DNA from: Loxodes magnus | Taxonomy: Eukaryota > Ciliophora > Karyorelictea > Loxodida > Loxodidae | Direction: 5' to 3' | NCBI GenBank assembly: GCA_946699065.1 | Contig: CAMPDV010000139.1 | Location: 62,001-126,000, forward strand | Length of the DNA stretch: 64,000 nucleotides | In this document: positions 1-12,289 of the stretch, piece by piece | Layout: every line of letters begins with the position of its first letter | How positions within the stretch are numbered: the first letter of the stretch is position 1 | The notes under the pieces: generated by a model | Told to the model about the DNA's origin: nothing | The model's database searches: none | The model's input: the letters and a program-made list of their open reading frames with translations, nothing else | Program-made: the position numbers and the translations under genes

Positions 1-2396
1 TTATATGGTTCTATTTATAGGCTATGAATTTTGTATATTATAGTTTCTACCTCTTGTACCTCTTAATACTATCTTGTAAAACTTCAAAGTTCTATATATG
101 TAAGTAGGTACCAAAATATAGTAAATACACATCTCAGAGTGCTTTATGTGGTAATATCTTTATTTAAATTATACTTTAAATTATAAGAAAAAGTTATAAG
201 TTTATTTGATTTTTCGAAAAGGAATCTTATACCCTAATTACAGTTTTCTTAAGCTTCTTAGTCTAATTTAATATAAAATTTTAAATATTTTTTGCGATAT
301 AATATTAAAAGGATAATTTATTTAAATTTACAAATGATTTACTAAAATGTTTAATTTTAACTTTATACTGCATGTCTTGCTTTTTTATCTACCTTACTCT
401 TAAATTTTTCCTATAAATCCTCGAAGAATTATTCACGAAATTAACTTTGATTTCATATTCCACTTTTGGAAGTAAGAAAACATGAAAGAGTTATTTAAAA
501 TTTGTTCAGAGATCAAAAAACTAAATAATCATATCACTTCTAAATTTATACTTCTTTGCTAAATGTTTAGGATTAATAACTTTTTACTTTTAGTTCTAAA
601 ATTCTGATATTCTGGCATATGAATCTAACTTTAGTTTATTTTCACATTCATAATACTTAATAAGTCAAATTCATTAAATATTCAGTGTATTATATGTATC
701 TTACAGTTTAAAATTATAATATTAAGATTTTATAACTCCCAGAAAAATAAAATTAGTACTAAGTAATAACTATTAGATTTCCACAAGAAGTTGTATCAGA
801 AATTGCTTCGGTTAAAAATAACTAGCTCAGTATTTCATTGTTCGAAGACCAGCTACCAAATTAAAGTATTTTAGCATTTATTTCATTTTAAGTACAAGTT
901 TCTATTTAAATTCTTAACTACATAATTTATTTAATACTTTTCAATAAGCTTTATTTTTATTTTGTAATATAATCTAAATCTATTAGTAGATATTAACATT
1001 TTCGTCTTGCTTGCATTTTCTTAAAAATCTTGCGTTTAGCTGAAGTAATCTACATCTAATTTTCTAATTCTTTAATTTTCTCATTAGTCATTTAATCTTT
1101 TAAATTTAATCTAAAATCGTATTAGCCTAACATTATTAATCCTTGCATCAAATTTTAGTTTTTATCCAAAGCAATTCTTCATTAGATCTTCATATCTTGC
1201 AACTATTTTTTTATTTTCCTCTTGCTTTGATTTGTTATAAAAATATTCAAATTTAATTTATTAAATTATTGCAGGAAATTCGAAAAATTTTAGCTTTGAA
1301 GGTTTACTTAATATAATTTATCATTTGCTACACTTTTGTTTTCTTAATTGAATCATATTAACTCTAAAATTTATCTTACATTTTTTGCAATTAAATGTTA
1401 TTTTCCTAATAATATTTTTATTTATAAGGAATAAACTTTTTTTTAATTTCAGGTTTCATTTTAATTCTGAGTTGATAGACCCTAAACACTTAATTCTTTT
1501 TATTGTAATTATAATTATAATATCATATAATAGTCTGAATTAATTTGATACTTCTTCTCGTATTTTTTGCATAAAAGTAGAACTAAATTTTATAAATCCT
1601 AGAATTAATTAGTCAGTTGCTGATCTAGATCTACAAATATCTTATATTAATATCTGTTTTTTGTAACTCATTTAAATTATTTGTATTTGAATCAGAAAAT
1701 TTATGAATTTGAAACTAGTTGCTCTTTAATTAATTTATTGCTTTTGATAAATTTCATCTTAATCTCTATTTTTTTATCAGCATTTGTCTTATCTTATCTT
1801 TTAATTTAATTTATTTTCTTATTTAATTATGAATTTAAGATTTTAGGGATTCTAAATCTAAAGTATCTTATTTTCTGGTATTTTTTAAGTCACTAGAATT
1901 TGCTACTTTTTACTTAATTTTAAAGATTTAGGATAATTTTTTTAATTACTTATCTATATTTTATCTGAGTTTCTTATAAATTGGATTATTCTTATTATGG
2001 ATATATTCGACATTTAAAGAGGGATTCTAATAAATCAACTGAATATTATGAATTTTATTCTTTCCATAATTTATTGTCAAATTTGTTCTAAATTCCAATT
2101 AAGCATTTCTTATACGAAAAATTTAGAATCCAAAGTGTAAGTGCAGGCCTTTCCGCTATTTAATTAATTTGACCTTTTAAACAGAAATCTTCAATTAAGA
2201 TTATTTCCAAGTAGATATCATTTCTATTTAAGAAAATTACTTTATCTTCTCTAAATTTTTAAGTATCTCACATTAGCAATTTTTACTTTGCTAAATAGAA
2301 AAAATATAAGAGTAAAGTTTTGTTTGATTTTCTTAATATAAATTTAAATAAAACTTCAAGTACTTCATAGTTATTTAGTACTTAAAAGGTATTCAT
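1..2396 (-). CDS. Long unknown protein, 5' part (runs off the window)
   Basis: With TAA/TAG=Gln and TGA=Trp, one frame stays in phase from an ATG at 2396 to base 1, about 798 codons. The product is Lys/Asn/Gln-rich with no recognised domain. It starts MNTFQVLNNYEVLEV. The middle has charged helical stretches such as KIEIKMKFIKSNKLIKEQL (around 1760) and DQMTNEKIKELENQ (around 1090), suggesting coiled coil. The coding strand is purine-rich and the composition is varied (e.g. NKFDNKLWKEQNSQYSVDLL near 2060), better than the other two frames. It is divergent from the plus-strand gene at 2468, leaving about 70 bp for a shared promoter region. An all-sense code makes openness weak evidence, so this rests on composition only. 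No function assigned. Confidence 0.45.
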
Positions 2397-2467
2397 TTCA
2401 AGTAATATAAATAATTATAGGAGCAAAAGGAACTAATCAGAAAAATAAAAGAAATAATAGAAAATTA

Positions 2468-3250
2468 ATGTAAAATGCAACATTAAAATAATCAAAAAGA
2501 AAAAAGAAGCCATTTCATGATATTAAAGGAAGATAAGATCAAAACATCAAATCCCCAAAAAAATAACTAAGAAAAAACTATTATTTTAATTAAAATAATT
2601 ATGAAGAAGATTTAAGTAATTTATTAATTTCAAATATGAATTCTGAAAAAAGCAAAGATAGAAACAAGAAAAAAAGAAGACATAGCAGATAATTAAATTA
2701 AGAAGATAGAAAAATTATTATGTGCTTTTCTAAATAAATTTACAACAAAAAAAGAAGATGAGTATAGATAGAAGAATTTGAAATTTCAAAAGGTGTATGC
2801 AAGGCAATGAGTGAAAGCATAGAAACATTTAAATTAATTTTTTTCCTCGGAAGCAACATGGGAGCTATCAGGAGAGTTATTGAAAATCCTTCAAAAACAC
2901 CAAATATTTAATTATCAAATTAATATAAAATAAATTAACTTAAAATGTTTCTAATTATTGGAGACTCTTTCTAGATCAACAATACACAGCTCTCTCTTAA
3001 TGTAAATTATGTGGATATCCTGTTACTTTATCCAATAAGCTTTGGCCAGGAAGTTCCATAACTATGAGCCAACTAACTTCAAAATTTTGCAAGAGTGGAT
3101 AACCAAAATTTTTTTTTCTCTTACGGGGATTAACTCTAAGCTGAGACCTTCTCAGTGGCTAGATAGGAGTTTGACCCTATTCATAAAGCTAGAAAGTTTT
3201 ATCAGATGATCAACTTAAGCTCCCTCCATCTTTTTAAAATATAAGTCTAA
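2468..3250 (+). CDS. Unknown basic protein, divergent from the 1-2396 gene
   Basis: From ATG 2468 one frame gives about 260 codons in the recoded code. The first 90 residues are very basic (KRKKKPFHD, KDRNKKKRRHSR). They are followed by a balanced segment, CFSKQIYNKKRRW then CKAMSESIETFKLIFFLGSN and RRVIENPSKTP, which reads like a folded or DNA-binding domain. I do not recognise the family. The last third (from about 2958) lies in a GC-rich block that recurs in inverted orientation at 4958-5237, so the gene may really end near 2950 with a repeat inserted behind it. The 3' end is approximate; no clear terminal TGA was found. Confidence 0.4.
2958..3233 (+). repeat. GC-rich repeat, left arm of an inverted pair
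   Basis: A block much richer in GC than its surroundings. It shares scattered exact words with the reverse complement of 4958-5237, in the same order: GGATATCCTGTT, an 8-10 base block around CTATGAGC, CAAGAG(C/T)GGATAA, and AGCTCCC(A/T)CCATCTT at the end. The arms are diverged and enclose about 1.7 kb holding an H-type repeat and a Gag-like ORF. They may be old terminal inverted repeats, or two independent insertions of one family. Confidence 0.55.
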
Positions 3251-3344
3251 TTATCAATCTATCCATTTTCTAAATATAATTTGTAAATTATTTCTTTTGC
3301 CTCATTTTTATTTATTGTATATAATTTAATTTGGAATTTATACG

Positions 3345-3697
3345 ATTTCCAAGAGGTGAAGAGGAAGGGACATCTTCATCAATAGTTGAAGAAAGTTATT
3401 GTCCATAATTGACTGTTTTCCTCTACTTTGGTTGTACTTTGGAACTATGTTTTATTAGTCATCGGTAATGGCGCATCTCCTTTCAATAACTTGACTCAAG
3501 GTGCTTTTTCTTTCAAAAATATTTTTCATCAGAGGTTAGGGAATCAGAGTACCTATAATATATTTTCGTCTCCCTCTGCTTTTGCTTTACTCTACGATGA
3601 AATCTGCAATTGACCTGAAAATCTCAAGTAGTATATATTTTTATCAATACTGAACAGTAAAATAGCTGCGCACTATCGAAGTGCTACGCGCTCTCTA
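3345..3697 (+). repeat. H element, diverged copy H1
   Basis: Degenerate relative of the H elements at 14.9, 24.9, 35.0 and 59.5 kb. It has two 'CATCA..G..GG ... CCTCTRCTTT' modules (about 3370-3440 and 3525-3590) and short remnants of the TATCAATACTGAACA iteron. It ends in the GC-rich hairpin at 3663-3694 (GCTGCGCAC loop GTGCTACGCGCTCT). The hairpin arms are kept while the loop has changed from CAACGAGA to TATCGAA, which suggests selection on the stem. Confidence 0.7.
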
Positions 3698-4206
3698 ATT
3701 CTTTTTTTTAATTTAAAATTATCCAAAAGCAGTACATCGCTACCGTTTAAAATAAGTTGGAAATTTTTAATTTTTTGACTATTAAGGTCTTGTTGTCTTC
3801 TCTTTGGTCCAATTACTTTTTGGATCTTTTAATCGTAGGTTTTCTGCAAATCTAGTCATTCTTGATACAATAAATTTGTTTCCTCTTCTTTTGTTATTAG
3901 GTCTAAAGCGTCTTGAAGTCCATGTTGAATCTGTTCCGACAGCTTCAAGTTCTCCATCCATAGCTTCTTAACCTCTTACCGTAGGTTTAGCACTTCTTTA
4001 ATAAACCCTCCATGCTCATCTGGCCGAAAGGATTAGGCTCTGAAATCTCTTAGAGTGCAGTATGAACTTCACTTGCTTTCTAGGTTTCTCTTCCGATGTT
4101 TGTGTTTGTGCATGAGTCACTTTCTGGAGCTTTTTGCTTTCCTTTTATTGTTGCTACTTGCCAGGCTACTAGGAACAGGAAAAAATTTATTTCTGAAGCC
4201 CAACAT
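3690..4206 (-). CDS. Gag/ORF1-like protein with coiled coil
   Basis: Recoded reading from ATG 4206 on the minus strand, about 170 codons. The N-terminus GFRNKFFPVPSS matches the start of the Gag-like protein at 45215 (GFRKGFFPAS) and loosely that at 41548 (GLKKGFYTTSS). After a basic stretch comes a coiled coil, LNLRQEVKKLWMENLKLSEQ then IQHGLQDALDL. This parallels LRKENEKLTEQIQHGFQDTLDL in the cassettes at 28677 and 38773, so the family assignment is secure. No zinc knuckle is visible before the frame runs into the H1 hairpin. The 3' end is not fixed. Confidence 0.6.
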
Positions 4207-4605
4207 TTTTTTTATTATTTTCCCTCATTTTTATAAATCTTTCTTTTACTTTTACTAATTTTCTTTTTATTATAAGCAATTTAATCCACTATAAATTTTA
4301 TTTTTATTTATTTTTTTATTTTAATTATTTTTTTAATAATATTTTTAGTAATTCTAATTATTTATATTTATTTTTATTTCATCTTATAGTTTATTTCTGA
4401 GTCATAAAGCAGTTTTTTACATTGGGTGTGTTTTTTTAGTTTTTAAGTAAATTTAATTTTATAATAAACTTAATATTTTAATTAAATATTTATCATATTT
4501 TAATTTTGTTAAAATATAATAATTAATTTTTTACTTTTATTTTTTTAATTTTATTATTAAAAATTTTATTTTAGTATTTTTTTATTTTAATTAATTCTAA
4601 AACTC

Positions 4606-4725
4606 TTAAACATATCTTAAACAAATCTTTAACATAATTTAGGTATCCTTAAATATATTATTTAAATATCTTAAACAGCTTTAAACATACATTAAACATA
4701 TCTTAAACATATCCTAAACGCTTAA
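4606..4725. repeat. Short degenerate tandem repeat, CTTAAACATAT type
   Basis: About eight imperfect copies of an 11-14 base motif (TTAAACATAT / TCTTAAACA) follow one another here. The rest of 4260-4950 is AT-rich with no gene I can support. Confidence 0.6.
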
Positions 4726-4957
4726 TCTTGCAAAAAACCAACTTAAAACGTAAATCTTTTTAGATTCAATTACTTTGTAATTTCTTCAAGTCTTATTATT
4801 CTATAACTTAAATTTAATTTATTTTTGTTTAAATTTTTATTCTTAGTTTTCTGTCTTTTTAAGATAAAAAATTTGAAATAAAGAAATAATTAGCAAAATC
4901 TGGATTATTAAAAATAAGATAATTAGAATCAATATAATTTTTTATTATAATTGAAAA

Positions 4958-5237
4958 GATGGTGGGAGCTGAGAATGACCTTCGTGACAACACTTTCTGG
5001 TTTTATGGCTAGGAACAAGTTCCTTTCCTGTCGCTGAGAAAGTCCCTGGTCAGAGTCACTTTCTGAAGGGAACGCTGTCTTTGAGATTATCCGCTCTTGG
5101 TAGGGGCTTGAAGCCTGGCTGCTCATAGCGATGGAGCTCCCTAGCAGCTGTGCCTGGAGCACAACAGGATATCCCCGTTATTCCATAAAAAGAGAGTGTC
5201 TGATCGTGCAATCAGAAAGGAGTTTCCGGTCCAAATT
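4958..5237 (-). repeat. GC-rich repeat, right arm of an inverted pair
   Basis: The most GC-rich stretch of the first 8 kb, related in reverse complement to 2958-3233. A 77-residue standard-code ORF on the minus strand exists here, but its reading is not conserved with the other arm. I treat the block as repeat DNA, not a gene. It does not match any tRNA, 5S or spliceosomal RNA consensus I can recall. Confidence 0.5.
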
Positions 5238-5559
5238 TTTTTTTAGTTGAAATTAATTAATTAAAATTTTTTATTTTTTTAGATAAAAAAGTTTAATTCT
5301 AATTATGCAAGTATAAGGAATCTTATTTCAGTTTTTCTAAATATTATCCTTCATATAGACTTCATTCTAATACTTTTTACTATTAGTATAAATATCAAAA
5401 TAATTCCAAATAGATATCAGTGAGTTTAAGTCCGAAAAATAGAAAAAAGGTCAGTATTCAGTAGTAATAGAAACAACTATCTTGTACCAAAATTCCATAA
5501 TTTAAGAATACGAGATCGTCATTTAATCTGAACATTAACTTACAAAATAAGTATAACTA

Positions 5560-7300
5560 ATCATGTAAAAATACCAATTAACAGCAAAAACTTGTGGGAA
5601 GAACTCGAAATAATTATAATTAAGATGTAAATTACAAAGATAAATAATTAATCCTATTTAGCTTTAGCAGAGTTTACTTAAAAGCAAGTATATCTAAAGT
5701 AAACAACATCAGTAAATAAAGCTTTGTGTTAACAGCTAAGCAAGAGGAATTTGATACTTTAAAAACTAATCTGATGGTGAAATAGACAACAGAAAATAAA
5801 GCATTAAACTAATCCAAATCCAATTATCTAACTATATAAAAAAGCCAGTTAAATAAGAGTGTATAAAGTTATTTTTTAAGAGTGGATTTCGTCTTTGCTG
5901 AATGCTAATAAAGCTATCAGTAAGATATAAGCAATTTTTAGAACTAAGATTAGCAGGAAGAATATAATCGTGAAAAAGAAATCTGATACTTGAAGAAAAA
6001 TTCAGCATTTTTCATATAAATAGTGATAATATAAAACTTTCAATCTCAATATTGAGAAAAAAAGAAAAACATTAAATTTTAGAGAAGCTATAGAAATAAA
6101 ATGTAAAATACTTGTCAATAGCAGTAGTTTGAAAGCAGAGACAAAGAAAAATATAGAGCTTAATGTAGGCAAGCAAATAATATTCGTCCATAATAATTAG
6201 TTGACCTTATTCAACTCAGATTACTATTTAATATACAGGCAGGAGAAAGAAATTAATATGAAGTCTTATTAACATAAATGTCTCTAAGGAATACCAAATT
6301 AACTAGAGGATAAGCAAATAAATCATATAAATAGAAATTATTCCTATAACCAAAAGCACTTGCTATAGATTTTAAATATAATTTAACGATTATAATGGCT
6401 ATAAAAACTCCTTGAATAAACATTATTTAAAAATATTTTTGAAACTTTCTTTTCCTTCCCTGAAGTTGGCTTTAGAAACTTGTGTGTCCCTTCAACCGTT
6501 AATAGTAAATAAGACTAATCAGGTCTTATTTATGAATGCAGGCAAGACAATTTTGTGCAAGAAAATAACTTATCAATGATAGAGTAAATGACTTTAGAAA
6601 AGATTTAAGAACTAAATTCTGAAGTCTCTTTCTCAATAATAAAAAATTTCGAAGAAGCTACTCTCTAATTATTTTTTAGACGATCCAAGTAAATTTCAAA
6701 TTGAAAGCTTTGTAGATGAATTATAGATTAATTTCTTAATAAAAATTTAATATTTATCTGATAAATTATTTAGAGTGTTTTATGAAGGATAGCACTTTAA
6801 AATTTGGAATAATAAAGTACTTAAAGCAGCGAAACAAAAATTAATAAAGAATCAGAGATTACTGTTATAACGAGTTGTACAAGAGTGTAGAGGAGGAGAA
6901 TTAGAATAGACAACATTAAGATGTTAAAATTTTATAAGAAAGTAGCGTATAGATCAGTCGTTTGGCAAATCAAATATATTTACATAAAATACGAGTCAGA
7001 GGATGCCAAAACATTTTAAAGTTATAGGAAAGTCAAAAATAAGAGTAAAAGAATTAAGTATAAGAAAACTTAAGCAAAATCTATAAATTTAATTTTGGAA
7101 AATTTAAGGATGAAAAGAAATTTTAAAGTCAATTAACATAAATAGAGAAGATAAAAGCCATTTATATGAAACCCATGTATTTGAAAACACAAACTCATAT
7201 TAGCTTAATCAAATATTAAATCATAAATTAAGCAAAAATAATACTAGAAAATATTAAACCTAAATCTAAGTAGGTAAAATAAACAAAGCTGAAAAAGAGA
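5560..7300 (+). CDS. Candidate coiled-coil protein coding region, frame uncertain
   Basis: Purine-rich plus strand with long stretches that read as helical protein in the recoded code: AKQEEFDTLKTNLMVKQ (5735), RYKQFLELRLAG then LRKKEKHQILEKLQK (about 5930-6090), and QIEKIKAIYMKP then KQVKQTKLKKRKIKK (about 7140-7310). The best segments are in different frames, so there are frame breaks (indels or introns), or only some segments are coding. A T-rich block with unusually many C's at 6440-6520 interrupts it. No domain recognised. Listed as coding potential, not as a finished gene model. Confidence 0.3.
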
Positions 7301-7309
7301 AAAATAAAG

Positions 7310-8485
7310 AAATAAATAAGATAGTTAATATATTATATATCTATCTTTTAGAATAATAATTTTAAAGATTATCTCTAACTAAAGACAAAAATAAATAAAA
7401 ATAATATAGATACATATACACAGAGAGAATAAATTACTTAATTAAAAATCCTAGTTGATTCTTAGAAACTACGAAACTTTTTAAAAATTTGACGATATAA
7501 ATAATATTTATTTTCCTTGCTTATTTATTTACATAAAATAAAAGTAATTTTTGATTTAATATTTTAAATAAGATTTTCTTTCTTATTTTTTTATAAAATA
7601 AAACCAATTTCATATTAATAAAGTTTTATTTTTAGTATTTTAATAGTTAAGAAATATTAATTTTCAATCTTAATATAATGCATTTATTTATTTTTAAATA
7701 CTTATATTCTGCTAAAAATTTTCAAATAATAATTAAAAAATAAGTTAGACCTTTATGTTTTAAAATCAATTCTTAGTTTTAAAATTGTTTAACTTAGCAT
7801 TTTATTTTTTCTTAGAATTTAATCTGATTTTTATATTATTTTTTCTAATTTTTTATTTTATTAGCCATTTAATACTTTTTTAATATTTAGAAAATAATTT
7901 TTAATAAATAAAGTTTTTAATCTCATAATTAGAAAATTAAATTGTATTAAATCAGCTTAAAAATAATTTAAATATTTTTAATTTAAAGCTTATTTAATTT
8001 CTAATAGATTGTTATTTTTAATTTAATACATTATTTTATTTTTTCATATTTACTCTAATTATTTATTATCTAAAAAATTATATATTTCAAAGCTTTATGG
8101 GATTTTAAAAATATAAAGATTCAATTACTGTTTATATTTCTTACTTTATCTATATTTTAAAATGTTTTAATTATTTCCATTAGAACTAGAAAAAATTATT
8201 TAGATAAAAATAAGCAAATAATTTAGCATCTTACTAAGATTTTATATTATTTTATAATACAGAGAGCTAGATAGTTCGCTATATTAATCTTATCTTAGAT
8301 AGTAATACTTATTTGAAGATTTTATATAATATTTAGACTATTTAACAATTTTACCATACTAAAATTACTAAAAAATTGATTTTAAAATAATTATTTAAGT
8401 TAAACGTAATATAAAATCACTAAATATATTTTAAATATTTAAATTAAATTATTTGTAAATTTGTAAATATTATTAATATTTAAAA
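7310..8485. other. AT-rich stretch, nothing recognisable
   Basis: Over 80% A+T by eye, with long T- and A-runs and no conserved motif, repeat or coding-like composition on either strand. Confidence 0.6.
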
Positions 8486-8489
8486 AATA

Positions 8490-11440
8490 TCATGAAAGCT
8501 TTATTTATAATAAACAAACTTAAAGAAAATTTTAAATTTAAATTTAAACTAAAAGAGTTTTTTGACTTCTTTAATTGCAAGAATTGCTTCTTTCAATTAT
8601 AGACGTTAATAAATGTTTTTAAATTGTTTTTAATATTGTTTACATTTCATCATTTTTCTTTAATTAGTTCTTCTTTCTATTCATCTTTAGCTTCTTCCTT
8701 TTTTGCTTTCTCCATTTCTAGAATCTCAAGTCTCCTTGTCATTAGCTTCTTGTGAAATATTTTGATCTATAAGTCTAAATACTCCAATTTAGACCTTGAA
8801 AATGAGTTTAGGTATTCTTGATCGTATAGTATAAGGCGCCTTAAGTCATAATTTCCGATCTTTCCGATAATCAATTCATTATATTAGAATAGTACACACA
8901 TTTAAAGATATGCTCGAAAGTTTCATACTCTCCACACATACAATAGGGATTATCAATGAGGTAATGACGATCTTAAAGATCCTTACGAAATATAAGTTTA
9001 GGTTCTAAGTCTATATATACTGATAATTTCTCGTCTATACTATTTGTTTAATTTCGTATAAGTAATTTGTGGAAATTGTTAAAGATTACCAAATTATTCA
9101 GTATATACTCTAGCTGCTTTCATTCTCATAAATTTTTTAGTAGCTACTTTATAGAAATATTGTTGTATTTTTTCTCTTATATGTTTAGTAAAAGTTTTAA
9201 GATTGGTATTATTCTATTAATTCTGCAGATCGATATTATAAAGGTCCGATAATTGCTACACTTAATCGTAGTATTGAAATCCTTTTTTCCATATATTAAT
9301 GAAAAGAGAGCCTATTGTTGATCTTGGAAAATCAGTACTTTCTTATTTAATTTTATGGTAGAATCCGAAGAATTTTATAGCCATAATGTGCTTAAAGGGT
9401 AATCAATTCAGGTCTATATAACATGATTCATTAAATGTTGAAGTTGCTACTTAAAAAGCTTTTCTTGAAATTAATCTCATGCTTGATTCTATTCTGTTCA
9501 GAACTCCAGTTACTCCTTTTTGAATACTTCATGGTACTAAGTCTCCTCCATATTCTGCTTTAGGTAATGTAAAAAGTCTACATAAAGTTTTAAAATGTCA
9601 AGGAGTTAAATTCTTATATCTCATAAAAAGCAGCTTTCTTCATTGCAGCTATATATTTGAATGCAACTTCTTTGCAATGGGGATTTAAGTTCTTCTTCTA
9701 ATGTAGAATAACTCTTAAATATGTTACTTGTTCTTTTTAAGCAATTGGTTAATTTCCTAATTATAAATTTTAAATTTATTATTTCTGATTCTTCTTTAGA
9801 AATTAGATGCATTCGGATTTGGTAACATTAATCTTTAAATGTGTTCATGCAAAAACTTTATTTGCTTCATTTATTAAATTCTACATCTACTTTGCAGATT
9901 TGGAAAGAAGAATAAGATCATCTGCCCATCCTCTACAAGCGAAGCTAATACTCGAATCCTGGCATTTAAATCCCAATTAGTTACTTTTACTTCTAAATAT
10001 CTAATTACTATGTCATAATACAATAATGCTAAAACTGGTCCATGAGAACTTCCTTAAATAACTCCATTGTTGTATTATAAAGTTCTGGTGCTCTTTCCAT
10101 CTATGATAAATGAAGAATTAGGGTTTTTATAAAACGATTCTAATGCTATTATTATTCCAAGTGGTAGTTTAACTCTCTTAAGTTAATCAAATAAAAGTCT
10201 TCTTTCTATTGAGTCAAACATTTTTTCAACGTCTATCAGTGTTGCTATCAATTTAGTCTTACCTTTAGCACATTTCCGATAGTTATCAATTATTTCTTAT
10301 ATTATTCAAATTTATTAAGTTGTTTATCTGTTTTTCATAAATCCCATTTATGAAGGGTGAATCAAATTTCTCTAATAAATCAGATTGTATAGTCTTTTTG
10401 TTAAAGCTTTATCATATAGTTTTAGAATAGTATTAATAAGAGAAATAGGTAGTCAGTTTTTCCAATCATCTTTATTTCCTTTTTTAAATATTGGAATTAT
10501 CACCGATATATTTAATTCCTAAGGGATTCTTCCAAGTCTTAGCATATTATTCAGAAAAGAATGAAGAATTATTAATAAATATTATCCACCATATTTCAGA
10601 AGTTCACCTTTTATTCCATCTGGACCAGTTGCTTTTCCATTCGGAATTTCTTTTATAATTTCTTATATTTCTTTTATGGTAAAAAGATCAAATCCTTATA
10701 AATATGAGAGTGAATAATCTTTAATTTCTTAAATATTATCGTATATTTTATCTATTTTTTAATTACTAAGATTTATCTATTATTGAGCTAGATTAGAATG
10801 CTTGTTAAAAACACAATTTACCCATGATTCAATGAATTTATTTTTGATTTCTTAATTAAAGTTCATAGTATTTCTCTTCAAAGGATTTAGAATTTTCTTA
10901 GCTTGTGAAAAAATTTCCTTAGAATCTCCATTAAGAAGTAGAAATTTCTTTTTTGCTTTGTTTTTTTTAAATTTTCATAGATTATACTTAAAGTCTTTCC
11001 AAAGTCGTTTTGCTGCCTCATGAAAATTGGTTACTTGCTAGTTTATTCTTCCAAATTTTAAGTGAGCTTCCTTATATTCTGAGTTAGCTCTTTTTGCCTC
11101 TATATATTTCTTTGTGAGAGCTCGAGGAAGTTTGTTATAATTTGAGTCTGGAATAAACGAACCTAATGTTTAATCAGCATTGTCTTAAATACTACTTTTG
11201 ATGCATTCATACTAATCTTCAAGATTATCTTAATCTATTTAAAATAATTCTAGATAAGTTTGTAGGAAAGATTCTTAATATTTTTGCCTATCTATTGCAT
11301 CTTATAACCTATTTATTTTATATTTTCTCTCAGTTATCTTTTCCCAATATACTATAGAATTATTGATAAAGTCGACAGTGATTGGAATATTATCAGAAAA
11401 TAAACTATTATTATGATAAAAATATAAAATGGCTTCTAAG
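8490..11440 (-). pseudogene. LINE (non-LTR retrotransposon) ORF2 relic: endonuclease end, reverse transcriptase, C-terminal zinc motif
   Basis: Minus-strand ORF2, 5'-truncated. Going 5' to 3' it keeps the end of an AP-type endonuclease (SDNIPITVDF, about 11370). The reverse transcriptase motifs follow: IPNGKATGPDGI (10640), VIIPIFKKGN then NWLPISLINTI (10440-10500), HPSQMGFMKNRQ (10340), LIDVEKMFDSIERRLL (10220), QGSSHGP (10050) and ADDLILLSKSA (9915). The C-terminal CMCGEYETFEHIFKC (8930) is the usual LINE CxC...H...C. Catalytic Asps are present, but a ~14-base insertion just before ADD shifts the frame, and another shift separates the C-terminal motif. The Trp of NWLPISL is TGA (10453-10455); the Gln of SQMGF is TAA. 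Nearby fragments (17 kb, 50.2 kb, 53-54 kb) show the family was active here. Confidence 0.9.
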
Positions 11441-11512
11441 AAATAACAGAACTTTGAACAAAACATTTAAACAGGAAAATTCTCTAAAAAATAAAAAAGC
11501 GAAATAATTACA

Positions 11513-12175
11513 ATGAGTGAAAGTGAGAAATATGATTGATATGACGAACATTAACCACTTGGAAATCCAGAACTAAAAAAACTTCCGACACAAACTCAAA
11601 TAGAAATATTATCTAAGTCATTAAAAGAGTTTATGTTTAAAAATAGATATCTCACTGATAAAGTAGAAAAATTAGAAAAATTAGAAAAACTAATAATGTC
11701 TTTACTTGAGAAACAATATTAATCATCATAAGAAATAGAAAAAAAACTGGAACAAAGAATTCTTTAAATTTAATAATAAATTCAGGTAACACCATTTCCG
11801 TTTTAACAGAATTAATCAGATCCTATGGAAATAGAAAATGAAGCCTCAAATTAAAATAAACAGTAAACGTTTATTTAAAATAAGTAGTAAATTTAAATTA
11901 AATAAGTGTTACAGGAATAATAGGTTAAAAGAAGAATAAAATGCTACGTGTGCAATAAATAACACCAATGGAAATAATGCTACTAACTAAGCGAAATTTA
12001 AAGAAAGAATAAATAAGATATTTTTAGAAAACTATTTAGGACATATCCAACATAAAGCGGAAAAGTTTATAGAAAAAAATTCTTTAATTCAAATCTTAAT
12101 CCTTGGATAAATAATTAGGAACGCTAAGTGCAAGACCAAAACTATTCCGAATATTAAAGGATGGTGCACTAATGA
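11513..12175 (+). CDS. Gag/ORF1-like protein with CCHC zinc knuckle, 220 aa
   Basis: ATG 11513 to TGA 12173-12175 is 221 codons with no break. The order is an acidic start (MSESEKYDW), a Lys/Glu coiled coil (KVEKLEKLEKLIMSLLEKQ, residues ~50-70), a Gln/Asn-rich linker with PMEIENE, and a zinc knuckle CYVCNKQHQWKQC (CX2CX3HX4C, residues ~144-156). A tail with YPTQSGKVYRKK then NPW is shared with the protein at 41548. It lies head to head with the LINE ORF2, about 75 bp away, so it is not that element's own ORF1 in cis. By family it should bind nucleic acid as an RNP protein of a retroelement. No reverse transcriptase follows it. Confidence 0.75.
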
Positions 12176-12289
12176 AGTGCTACACCGCCTAACTAAGCCT
12201 AGTAGGAATTCAAGACAAACTAATAGAGACAAGCTGATAGAATAGGTCAGATGGCTGACTACTAAGGCTTTAACAAAGCTTTTTAACTT

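Noticed and set aside
3428-3613. 61-codon plus ORF, and the similar one at 59450-59635
   Set aside because: Both fall on H elements; the readings are not conserved between copies.
4929-5162. 77-codon standard-code ORF on the minus strand
   Set aside because: It lies in a GC-rich repeat whose inverted partner does not conserve the reading. The organism does not use the standard code.
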